Positions 1 to 5,462 of a stretch of 5,483 bases of DNA are shown in pieces. The translations under genes and the position numbers were made by a program. How positions within the stretch are numbered: the stretch's first letter is position 1; every line of letters starts with the position of its first letter. Below the pieces are notes generated by a model. It was not told the DNA's origin and ran no database searches. It was given only the letters and a program-made list of their open reading frames with translations. Origin of the DNA: Actinomycetes bacterium (GTDB lineage: Bacteria; Actinomycetota; Actinomycetes; Actinomycetales; Dermatophilaceae); NCBI GenBank assembly GCA_023389095.1, contig JAEWFB010000185.1:1-5483 (forward strand). Direction: 5' to 3'.

Positions 1-165
1 CTGCCCCGGTGTGCGCGCCACCGGCGTCGACGCGTCGGCCGGGTCGCCGGGCCACCCGGTGCCCGGCGGCACCGGCGAGGGGAAGGGCTGCCCCGTGACC
101 GGGTGCGGGTCCGACGCGTCGGGGACCCGCACGTCGGACGCGTCGGGCGCGGGCGCGTCGTCCAT
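1..165 (-). CDS. Partial CDS, N-terminal 55 codons; possible UdgB-type uracil-DNA glycosylase
   Basis: An open frame starts at ATG (165-163, minus strand) and stays open through 55 codons to the left edge, so only the N-terminus is visible. The peptide begins MDDAPAPDASDV and is rich in Pro, Asp and Ala. From about residue 19 it carries a segment (PHPVTGQPFPSPVPPGTGWP, then GDPADASTPVA) that I recognise from memory as the leader of actinobacterial family 5 (UdgB) uracil-DNA glycosylases, base-excision repair enzymes that remove uracil and other deaminated bases. In that family the Fe-S cysteines and catalytic motifs come later, so none can be checked here. There is no clear Shine-Dalgarno, but a TAGCGT box ends six bases before the ATG, consistent with a leaderless mRNA. 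The repeated PDASD arises from repeated GACGCGTC in the DNA. That a gene begins here is fairly likely. The UDG identity is tentative, because the visible part is low-complexity. Confidence 0.5.
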   Translation of the reverse strand, partial: MDDAPAPDASDVRVPDASDPHPVTGQPFPSPVPPGTGWPGDPADASTPVARTPGQ

Positions 166-171
166 GCCCCC

Positions 172-177
172 ACGCTA
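172..177 (-). promoter_or_regulatory. Candidate -10 box (TAGCGT) for a leaderless minus-strand gene
   Basis: On the minus strand, TAGCGT (177-172) matches the actinobacterial -10 pattern TANNNT. It is followed by the six bases GGGGGC and then directly by the ATG at 165. That spacing would put the transcription start at or next to the A of the start codon, the arrangement known for leaderless genes in actinobacteria. No convincing TTGACA-type -35 is visible about 17 bases upstream. The GGGGG run could also act as a weak ribosome-binding site, in which case the true promoter lies further upstream. Confidence 0.4.
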
Positions 178-211
178 GGCCGCCGTGAGACGGTTCGGGT
201 GTGGCCGGCGG

Positions 212-237
212 TGAACCGCTGGCGCGGCGGCGACGTC
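212..237 (+). promoter_or_regulatory. Candidate ECF-sigma promoter of the sigma/anti-sigma operon (autoregulation)
   Basis: TGAACC (212-217) and CGTC (234-237) are separated by 16 bases. This matches the common ECF promoter layout of a GAAC-containing -35 and a CGTC or CGTT-type -10 with a 16-17 base spacer. It lies 45 bases upstream of the sigma factor ATG and would give a 5' leader of about 30-40 bases. ECF sigma factors of this kind usually transcribe their own operon, so autoregulation is the natural reading. It is a motif match only. The -35 also forms the right arm of an inverted repeat, CGGTTC (191-196) with GAACCG (213-218). Confidence 0.5.
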
Positions 238-264
238 CTCGCCTAGGGGCCGCCCGCAGGATGC

Positions 265-274
265 AAGGAGGTGA
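265..274 (+). promoter_or_regulatory. Full-length Shine-Dalgarno that decides the sigma factor start
   Basis: AAGGAGGTGA is complementary to all ten bases of the canonical anti-Shine-Dalgarno at the 3' end of 16S rRNA, and it stands eight bases before the ATG at 283. An in-frame GTG at 271 lies inside this motif and cannot be served by it, so the ATG at 283 is preferred. Such a strong site implies efficient translation of the sigma factor. Confidence 0.75.
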
Positions 275-282
275 GGGCCCGC

Positions 283-771
283 ATGCCGCTCGACGACGAC
301 GCCGTCGCGGAGATCTACCGCGAGCACGGCCCGATGCTCCGACGCGTCGTGTGGCGGGCGACGAGCGATGCCAACCGCGTCGACGACATCGTCCAGGAGG
401 TCATCCTCCGCGTCTGGCGTCAGGCGCCCGAGGCCGAGAACCTCAGGGCGTACCTCATCACCACGGCCCGCCACCTCATCGTCGACCAGCACCGCGCCGC
501 GACCCGGCGCCCCCAGCAGGCGCAGCTCGTCGACGTCCCCGAGGACGACGCGGCCCTCGACCGGGCGCTCGACCAGGTGCTCGTCGAGGAGGCGCTCGGC
601 CGCCTCCAGCCCGCCCACCGCGACATCGTCCGCTGCCTCTACTACGAACGGCTCTCCGTGGCCGAGACGTCCACCCGCGTCGGGGTGCCCGAGGGCACCG
701 TGAAGTCGCGGGCCTACTACGCCGTGCGCAACCTGCGCGTGATCCTCGACGAGATGGGAGTGACCCGATGA
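283..771 (+). CDS. ECF-family RNA polymerase sigma factor (SigK/SigL-like)
   Basis: This 162-aa protein has the size and two-domain plan of an extracytoplasmic-function (group 4) sigma factor, which directs RNA polymerase to a small stress regulon. Region 2 spans about residues 7-70 and includes the core-binding/-10-recognising segment DDIVQEVILRVWRQ (34-47). A variable acidic linker follows (about 72-98). Region 4 (about 102-157) has a helix-turn-helix around LSVAETSTRVGVPEGTVKSR (124-143), the step expected to read the -35. The C-terminal ending LRVILDEMGVTR resembles mycobacterial SigL/SigK-type factors; I base that on motif memory, not alignment. There is no extra C-terminal domain of the SnoaL kind. 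The start is ATG 283 behind a perfect Shine-Dalgarno. Its stop overlaps the start of the anti-sigma gene (ATGA), so the two should be made together. The family call is secure, but the inducing signal is not readable. Confidence 0.95.
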   Translation: MPLDDDAVAEIYREHGPMLRRVVWRATSDANRVDDIVQEVILRVWRQAPEAENLRAYLITTARHLIVDQHRAATRRPQQAQLVDVPEDDAALDRALDQVLVEEALGRLQPAHRDIVRCLYYERLSVAETSTRVGVPEGTVKSRAYYAVRNLRVILDEMGVTR

Positions 772-1451
772 ACCCCGGCCCGGACGACGTGCACGTGCTC
801 CTCGGCGCGTACGTGCTCGGTGGCCTGGCCGACGACGACCACCGCGCCTTCACCGAGCACCTGCGCACGTGCCGCGACTGCCAGGTCGAGCTCGGCCAGG
901 TGTCGGGGCTGCCGCGGCTGCTCGACCTCGCCGGTCCCGACGGCGGACCGCACCTCACCGACACCGCCGACCCACCGGCCGCATCGCTCCCACCCTCGGA
1001 CGACGGGCGCGTCACGAACCTGCTCGCCGAGGTGTCCCGACGCCGCCGGAGGCGTCGCGCGTGGCTGTCGGCGCTCGCGGCGGCCGCCGCCGTCGTGCTC
1101 TTCGCGGGTGGCGTGTGGCTCGGGCCGCGACTGTCCACCTCGACGACGCCGCCGACGACGCACTACACGGTCGCGGCCGCCCCGGGTTCGGCCGTCAAGA
1201 TCGACGTCGCCCTCGTGACGCGCGGGTGGGGCACCCAGGTCGACATCGACTGCGAGGACATGCCGAAGACCGGCGAGCTGCTCCTCTACGTCATCGACGG
1301 CAGCGGCAAGGCGACGACCGCGGCCTCCTGGCGCGCGACGGCGACCGGCTACTCGCAGGTGACCGGGGCGACGGCGCTGAGCCCCGACCAGATCCGGGCC
1401 ATCGAGGTGCGCACCGGCACGGGCCGGGTCGTCGCCTCGGCCCGCACCTGA
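768..1451 (+). CDS. Membrane-anchored anti-sigma factor with ZAS zinc-finger domain (RskA/RslA-like)
   Basis: This 227-aa protein should hold the preceding sigma factor inactive at the membrane. The cytoplasmic N-terminus has the zinc-associated anti-sigma motif H31-x3-C35-x2-C38, with H9 as a likely fourth ligand. A Pro/Asp/Thr-rich linker (about 55-82) leads to seven consecutive arginines (91-97) and one hydrophobic membrane helix (about 98-119), which by the positive-inside rule puts the zinc domain in the cytoplasm. A Ser/Thr/Pro-rich stalk (123-132) and an outside domain (about 133-227) with the GWGTQVDIDCEDMP segment follow, as in RskA-like actinobacterial proteins. The start ATG overlaps the sigma stop (ATGA) and has GGGAG (756-760) seven bases ahead. 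Release could be by regulated proteolysis, as for RskA and RslA, or by zinc-site oxidation as in RsrA. The sequence does not decide. The only cysteine of the outer domain is C162. Confidence 0.93.
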   Translation: MNPGPDDVHVLLGAYVLGGLADDDHRAFTEHLRTCRDCQVELGQVSGLPRLLDLAGPDGGPHLTDTADPPAASLPPSDDGRVTNLLAEVSRRRRRRRAWLSALAAAAAVVLFAGGVWLGPRLSTSTTPPTTHYTVAAAPGSAVKIDVALVTRGWGTQVDIDCEDMPKTGELLLYVIDGSGKATTAASWRATATGYSQVTGATALSPDQIRAIEVRTGTGRVVASART

Positions 1452-1459
1452 GGCCCGCG

Positions 1460-1479
1460 CCCGAGGACCCGCGCTCGGG
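1460..1479 (+). terminator. Possible weak hairpin after the anti-sigma gene
   Basis: CCCGAG (1460-1465) pairs with CTCGGG (1474-1479) around an eight-base loop, starting nine bases after the anti-sigma stop. No T-run follows, so it could be a weak actinobacterial-type terminator or chance. It abuts the TACGGT box proposed for the next gene. Confidence 0.3.
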
Positions 1480-1485
1480 TACGGT
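1480..1485 (+). promoter_or_regulatory. Candidate -10 box for the DUF2630 gene
   Basis: TACGGT fits TANNNT and lies 19 bases before the ATG at 1505, which would give a very short leader. No -35 match is visible at the expected distance, and the 53-base gap could equally be read through from the anti-sigma gene. This is weak support. Confidence 0.25.
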
Positions 1486-1504
1486 CCGCGTGCGAGACTG
1501 AGCC

Positions 1505-1753
1505 ATGACTGACGACGTCTCCATCCAGGGCCGCATCAAGTCGCTCATCGACGAGGAGCACGCGCTGCGTGACTCGCTCGGCAAGGGCGAGATCAGCGTC
1601 GACGACGAGCACGCCAGGCTGCGCAGCGTCGAGGTCGAGCTGGACCAGTGCTGGGACCTGCTGCGTCAGCGCCGGGCGAAGCGCGAGTTCGGCGACAACC
1701 CCAACGAGGCACAGGTGCGCTCGGAGCGCACCGTCGAGGGCTACACCGGCTGA
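1505..1753 (+). CDS. DUF2630 family protein (small, function unknown)
   Basis: This 82-aa acidic, highly charged protein matches my memory of the actinobacterial DUF2630 family along its whole length. An N-terminal helix (IQGRIKSLIDEEHALRD, about 7-23) is followed by a conserved acidic turn with DDEHARLRSVEVELDQCWDL (33-52), then LRQRRAKREFGDNPNEA and a closing VEGYTG. The pattern suggests a two-helix hairpin or coiled coil. There is no signal peptide, membrane segment or enzymatic motif, and one cysteine (C49) sits in the conserved LDQCWDLLRQR stretch. The family has no established function that I know of. The ribosome-binding site is weak (GAG at 1494-1496). It lies 53 bases after the anti-sigma stop on the same strand, so read-through is possible, but the family is usually found in unrelated contexts and a role in the sigma circuit should not be assumed. 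Confidence 0.9.
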   Translation: MTDDVSIQGRIKSLIDEEHALRDSLGKGEISVDDEHARLRSVEVELDQCWDLLRQRRAKREFGDNPNEAQVRSERTVEGYTG

Positions 1754-1771
1754 GCCGCCGCGTCGGCGCCG

Positions 1772-1785
1772 GCGCCCTCGGGCGC
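1772..1785. terminator. Short GC hairpin between convergent genes; possible shared terminator
   Basis: GCGCC (1772-1776) and GGCGC (1781-1785) form a five-base stem closed by a CTCG tetraloop, in the 34-base gap where the DUF2630 gene and the GH3 gene converge. An overlapping GGCGCCGGCGCC palindrome (1765-1776) offers an alternative fold. On either strand no T-run follows. A bidirectional U-tract-less terminator is plausible for a GC-rich actinobacterium, but such short GC palindromes also arise by chance. Confidence 0.35.
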
Positions 1786-1787
1786 GT

Positions 1788-3659
1788 TCAGGCGCCGAGG
1801 CCGTGGCCAAAGGCGAAGAGCGGGTCGTCGTAGCCCGGTACGTCCTCACCGTGCCCGCGCACCTGCTCCATCGAGCGCGGCAGGTCGAAGGGCAGCCGTC
1901 CCTGCGGCATCTCGACCCCGGTCAGGGCGTCGACGAGCGCGTCGTCGCTCGTGCCGTAGCTGCCGACGACCGTCGTCGCGATCGGCAGCAGCGGCGTCAG
2001 CACCGCGGGACGGTCGAGCACGACGTCGAGCACGAGCGGGCACGACGCCGCCACCCGGCCCAGCCGGTGCACGAGCCCGGGCGGGAAGTCGAGGGACCCC
2101 TGGTGGAACCACGACTCGAGGAACAGGTCCGAACGGGGGTCGAACGGCGCGGTGACGCGCACGACGGCGACGTCGGCGTCCTCGGGCCGGTCGACCACGG
2201 TGCCGAGGCGTGCGGCCGCCTCGGGCGAGACGTTCTCGACGTAGACGTTGAGGCCCTCGCGCAGCGGCAGCGTCGCGTCGGCGTCCGTCACCGTCGAGCC
2301 GGCCGGGCGCCCACCCGCAGGGGCGCCGTTCTGCAGCACCGTGACGGAGCGGGCCTGGACGGCGCGGCCGAGGTCGCGGAAGTCCTGCCGGCCGACCGTC
2401 GTGGCGGCCGCGTCCTCGTCGACGTACGGGTCGTCGAAGAGGCCGAGGCGGAACTTCACGGCGAGGATCCGGCGGGCCGACGCGTCGACCCGCTCCTCGG
2501 TGACCCGGCCCTGCGCGACGAGGTCGAGCAGGACCTCGACACACTCCTCGCCGCCGAACTGGTCGGCGCCGGCCTCGAGGATCAGCTCCATGCGGCCGTG
2601 CGGGTCGAGGTGCTCGACGCCCCAGGCGCGGGCCGGCAGCACCTGGTCGCCGACGTGGTTGTCGTTGACGAGCTCCCAGTCGGTGACGACGACGCCGTCG
2701 TAGCCGAGCTTCTCGCGCAGCAGCCCCGTGACGACCTGCTTGTTGTAGCCGAAGCCGATCGGCTCGATCTTCTCGCCGTCGACCTCCAGCTCGATCGGCA
2801 TGCCGTAGTACGGCATGATCCCGGCGGTGCCGGCCTCGATGATCGGCGGGAACGGCTTGAGGTGGTCGGCGAACCGGCCGCCGGGGTAGACCTGCTCGCG
2901 GCCGTACGGGAAGTGCGCGTCCTCGCCGTCCTTCTGCGGACCGCCGCCCGGGAAGTGCTTGCTCGTGCAGGCGACGCTCGTCGACCCGAGCGAGTCCCCT
3001 TGGAAACCCTTGAGGTAGGCGACGCCGAGCTCGGTGACGAGGTCGGGGTCCTGGCCGAACGTGCCGGCCTGCCGGGCCCACCGGGGCTCGGTGGCGAGGT
3101 CGAGGGTCGGGTGCAGCGCGGCCCGGATGCCGACGGCCACGTACTCCTGCCGGGCGACGTCGGCGAAGGTGCGCACGAGGTCGGCGTCGCGCAGGGCCGC
3201 GAGCCCGAGCGGCTCCGGCCACTGCGAGAACGCGCCGGCCGAGAACGACACCCCGACGTTCTCGATGAACGCGTGCCGCGGGTCGGTGGAGATCGTCACC
3301 GGGATGCCGTGCGGCGTCTGCTCGGCGAGGGCCTGCAGGGCGTTGTTCCACCGGGCAGCCATCCGGGGGTCGTCGAGGGCGTGGACGTTGAAGTGGCTCA
3401 GGTGCTTCTTGAGCACGACCTCGGACGTCGGCGACTTGCTGATGTTGCCGGGCGTCTCGAGCACCGAGCCGTCGGCCCCGGCCTCGATGACGGTCTGGAA
3501 CATGAGCCCGACCTTCTCCTCGAGGGAGAGTCGCCCGAGCAGGTCCTCGACGCGCTCGTCGACGGGCAGCCGGGGGTCCTCGTAGGGGTCCATCCGGCCG
3601 TTGCCGTTGAGGTCGCGGTAGGTGACCCCGTCGTCGGTCGTGCTCGTCTCGGGTTGCAC
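1788..3659 (-). CDS. Glycoside hydrolase family 3 beta-glycosidase (two-domain, cytoplasmic, EF-hand-like N-terminus)
   Basis: This 623-aa GH3 enzyme is expected to release a terminal sugar, probably beta-linked glucose, from short glycans by the retaining mechanism. It starts with a 12-residue loop fitting the EF-hand calcium pattern (D16, N18, N20, G21, M23, D24, E27). The TIM-barrel-like domain follows (about 33-405), with LSLEEKVGLMFQTV (44-57), KHFPGGG (234-240) and the nucleophile motif VVVTDW, giving D327. The alpha/beta sandwich domain (about 430-623) ends with LPFDLPRS (589-596) and FGHGLGA, so the C-terminus is intact. E515 (FLESWFHQGSLDFPP) is a guess for the acid/base. There is no fibronectin III domain, and the length suits the shorter two-domain members. 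No signal peptide is present, so it acts inside the cell on imported oligosaccharides. The start is GTG 3659, with GAAAGG (3673-3668) eight bases ahead. The upstream same-strand gene encodes an exported glycan hydrolase, separated by strong hairpins. Beta-glucosidase is most likely; xylosidase or another specificity cannot be excluded. Confidence 0.93.
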   Translation of the reverse strand: MQPETSTTDDGVTYRDLNGNGRMDPYEDPRLPVDERVEDLLGRLSLEEKVGLMFQTVIEAGADGSVLETPGNISKSPTSEVVLKKHLSHFNVHALDDPRMAARWNNALQALAEQTPHGIPVTISTDPRHAFIENVGVSFSAGAFSQWPEPLGLAALRDADLVRTFADVARQEYVAVGIRAALHPTLDLATEPRWARQAGTFGQDPDLVTELGVAYLKGFQGDSLGSTSVACTSKHFPGGGPQKDGEDAHFPYGREQVYPGGRFADHLKPFPPIIEAGTAGIMPYYGMPIELEVDGEKIEPIGFGYNKQVVTGLLREKLGYDGVVVTDWELVNDNHVGDQVLPARAWGVEHLDPHGRMELILEAGADQFGGEECVEVLLDLVAQGRVTEERVDASARRILAVKFRLGLFDDPYVDEDAAATTVGRQDFRDLGRAVQARSVTVLQNGAPAGGRPAGSTVTDADATLPLREGLNVYVENVSPEAAARLGTVVDRPEDADVAVVRVTAPFDPRSDLFLESWFHQGSLDFPPGLVHRLGRVAASCPLVLDVVLDRPAVLTPLLPIATTVVGSYGTSDDALVDALTGVEMPQGRLPFDLPRSMEQVRGHGEDVPGYDDPLFAFGHGLGA

Positions 3660-3690
3660 GGGTCAAGCCTTTCATGCCGGTGGCGAAGGT

Positions 3691-3737
3691 TCCGTGGCCG
3701 CCCGCACAGAGGGGGCAAGGTGGCGGGCGGCCACGGA
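3691..3737 (-). terminator. Perfect 15-bp inverted repeat (terminator or processing hairpin) between the two hydrolase genes
   Basis: TCCGTGGCCGCCCGC (3691-3705) and GCGGGCGGCCACGGA (3723-3737) pair without mismatch around a 17-base loop. On the minus strand the element lies 79 bases after the stop of the exported hydrolase gene and 31 bases before the GH3 GTG. No T-run follows it (the next bases are ACCTTCGCC), as is common for actinobacterial terminators. Because GH3 has almost no room for its own promoter downstream of the hairpin, partial termination, attenuation or mRNA-end protection of the upstream transcript are all possible. Confidence 0.65.
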
Positions 3738-3739
3738 GG

Positions 3740-3770
3740 GCGTCGGCGCGCGGTGGGACGCTGCCGACGC
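3740..3770 (-). terminator. Second inverted repeat (8 bp) directly before the main hairpin
   Basis: GCGTCGGC (3740-3747) pairs perfectly with GCCGACGC (3763-3770) around a 15-base loop. Only two bases separate it from the 15-bp inverted repeat, so minus-strand RNA would form two stacked hairpins in a row, this one first. The tandem layout suggests termination or RNA-end stabilisation. An alternative partner is the CGACGCGTCG palindrome at 3765-3774. Confidence 0.45.
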
Positions 3771-3816
3771 GTCGAGGGGTGGAGAAGCTGACGTTCGATA
3801 CGGATTCTTTTGTGGC

Positions 3817-5430
3817 TCAGGCGATCCCGGCGCCGAACTCCTCGATGCCGATGACCGGCCGGAGGCGCTTCTCGACGGGCGGCGTCGAGAAGCCGCGACG
3901 GATCACGTCACCGCCGAGCACGTTGCCCGCGACGCCCATGATCATCGCCTGGTCGAGCGAGAGGTAGCGGCGCGCCACCGTGCCCGACCGCACGGCGACG
4001 GCGTCGAAGAACCCACCGCGGCCGTAGGAGTCGAAGTCGGCCTGGAGGTTCGCGAGGTTGGTGAAGGCCTCGTCCGGCTCGTGCTGCATCGCGAGGAACG
4101 ACGCGTGCGGCGTCACGACGCCGTCGCCGTACGTCGGGTTCGGGTTCGTCGCCGCGCGGCACGTGCCGAAGCCCGGGTCGTAGTTCGTCTTCTCCTTGTC
4201 GGAGAAGTAGCCGTCGGGGTTCAGGCCGAGGGCGTCGACGCCGTACTCGCGGTAGCCGGCGAACGGGTCGCTCGACGGGCTGAAGCCCCAGTAGCCGTAG
4301 CCGGCGTCGTCGAGGCCGTGCTCGCGCTGGGCCCGCACGTGCAGCGGGTGGTTGCGGCCCCAGCTGTTCGGCGCCCACGTCGCCTCGGGGACGAAGACGT
4401 CGGGCATGAGCTCCTCGAACATGCTGCCGCCCCAACCGGGCACGACGTGCAGGCCGCGGTAGGTGTAGGCGCCCTCGTACACGTCGACCCCGAGGTAGGT
4501 GCGGTGCTCGCCGACCGGCTGCATCTCGTGCCAGGACCAGTCGCACGACGCCGGGAAGGTGCGCCACATCGCGAAGTACTGGGCACCGGGGATCTGCCCG
4601 GTGAGGATGCCGAGGTAGCTGGTGATGCGGGTCTCGGACACCGTCGTGTCGTAGTGGTGGTTGGTGTACCAGACGTCCGGGCCGATACCGATGTGGTTGC
4701 CGGTGAAGCCGGAGAACCCGGGCGGCGGCGGCGCGTCGTAGAACCCGCCGTGGATGAGGCCGGGCTTGAGGGAGGCGTTCGTGTCGTAGAACATGTCCCA
4801 GCGCATCCGGTCGAAGACCCGGGCGGCCCACGGCGCGGCGGCCGCGTCGGAGTTCTTGACGACGAGCAGCGCCGCGCCGAGCCAGCCGTTGTCGACGCTG
4901 GACAGGAACGGGTAGACGCGGTTGCCGTCGGTGGGCCAGGTCGTCAGCACGTCGCCGGTGGCCTCGTCGTACCAGTTGTAGTACATGCCGCTCGGCTCGT
5001 GGTGCTTCATCCGCTCGACCGTCTTGAGGGTGCGGATGAGTCGGGCCGAGGCCTCGCCGCGACCGATGATGCCGAGCTCGCGCGCGGCGATCGTCGACCA
5101 CAGGTAGCCGCCGATGTTCGTCGGCGAGGTGTAGCCCGAGCGGTCCTTGGCCGCCAGGCTCTCCGGGATGTTGTCGGCCGGCAGGCCGGTCGTCGGGTCG
5201 GTCATGGCGACGAGGCTGCGCCACGTGTCGGCGGCCCAGGTGCGCACGCGCGCGGCGTCGAGCGCCCGCGTCTGCGCGTTCAGCCCGTTCCGCAGGAAGG
5301 CCGGGGCCGAGCCGGTGCGCGTCGCGGCGCCCGCGCTGGCAGTGGGCGCGAGGGCGAAGGCCGCGAGGGAGGCGGCCCCGCCGACGTGGAGGCTGCGTGG
5401 GGTGGGGGTGTGGGTCGGACGGTCGGACAT
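3817..5430 (-). CDS. Exported glycoamylase-family (PF10091-like, GH144-related) glycan hydrolase
   Basis: This 537-aa protein has an N-terminal export signal: R12, a hydrophobic core about 14-29, and a probable cut after TASA (30-33) or AGA (33-35). The core resembles a Tat signal but has only one arginine. The first part of the mature domain (about 55-215) has NIGGYLWSTIAARELGIIGR (105-124), YYNWYDEATG (150-159) and SSVDNGWL (177-184). The second (about 250-510) carries glycoamylase-family signatures: VSETRITSYLGI (264-275), PGWGGSMFEELMP (331-343), YWGFSPSSDP (380-389), DGVVTPHASFLAM (436-448), FTNLANLQADFDSYGRGGFF (456-475) and YLSLDQAMIMG (489-499). Together these suggest an alpha/alpha-barrel. 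Relatives include GH144 endo-beta-1,2-glucanases and the C-terminal region of cyclic beta-1,2-glucan synthases, so beta-1,2-glucan cleavage is a reasonable but unproven activity. The start is ATG 5430 with GGAG (5441-5438) seven bases ahead. The gene follows a partial upstream gene by 32 bases and precedes GH3, as in a glycan-utilisation operon. No frameshift is seen, and the C-terminal RPVIGIEEF looks complete. Confidence 0.85.
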   Translation of the reverse strand: MSDRPTHTPTPRSLHVGGAASLAAFALAPTASAGAATRTGSAPAFLRNGLNAQTRALDAARVRTWAADTWRSLVAMTDPTTGLPADNIPESLAAKDRSGYTSPTNIGGYLWSTIAARELGIIGRGEASARLIRTLKTVERMKHHEPSGMYYNWYDEATGDVLTTWPTDGNRVYPFLSSVDNGWLGAALLVVKNSDAAAAPWAARVFDRMRWDMFYDTNASLKPGLIHGGFYDAPPPPGFSGFTGNHIGIGPDVWYTNHHYDTTVSETRITSYLGILTGQIPGAQYFAMWRTFPASCDWSWHEMQPVGEHRTYLGVDVYEGAYTYRGLHVVPGWGGSMFEELMPDVFVPEATWAPNSWGRNHPLHVRAQREHGLDDAGYGYWGFSPSSDPFAGYREYGVDALGLNPDGYFSDKEKTNYDPGFGTCRAATNPNPTYGDGVVTPHASFLAMQHEPDEAFTNLANLQADFDSYGRGGFFDAVAVRSGTVARRYLSLDQAMIMGVAGNVLGGDVIRRGFSTPPVEKRLRPVIGIEEFGAGIA

Positions 5431-5462
5431 GGTTGTTCTCCGTTCCTGGCGTGCGTGAGTGC

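Noticed and set aside
28..151. Repeated GACGCGTCG palindromes (28-37, 111-122 and a related copy at 133-145)
   Set aside because: They encode Asp-Ala-Ser type residues in a low-complexity N-terminus and use common GC-rich codons. There is no regular spacing to suggest an operator array or an integration site.
271..282. GTG at 271 as the sigma factor start
   Set aside because: The GTG is itself part of the AAGGAGGTGA ribosome-binding site, which serves ATG 283.
201..767. Plus-strand frame upstream of and continuous with the anti-sigma gene
   Set aside because: This part is Arg/Pro/Gly-rich and overlaps the sigma factor in another frame. The real anti-sigma start is ATG 768, with a Shine-Dalgarno and the classic ATGA overlap.
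3673..3675. Minus-strand ATG at 3675 as an alternative GH3 start
   Set aside because: It is out of frame with the GH3 coding sequence. Its frame gives Arg/Pro-rich sequence without motifs, and it overlaps the Shine-Dalgarno of the GTG start.
3660..3697. GGAACC on the minus strand at the hairpin edge as an ECF -35 for GH3
   Set aside because: No CGTC or CGTT follows at 16-17 bases, and the motif is part of the hairpin arm.
1569..3791. Very long plus-strand open frame (about 740 codons) opposite the GH3 gene
   Set aside because: Its translation is Arg/Val/Asp-rich low complexity with no recognisable domain. It is the antisense shadow of a GC-rich GH3 gene that has full catalytic motifs on the minus strand.
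3740..3811. Plus-strand terminator using the 3740-3770 hairpin and the T-run at 3805-3811
   Set aside because: The T-run lies more than 30 bases beyond the stem, and no plus-strand gene leads into it.
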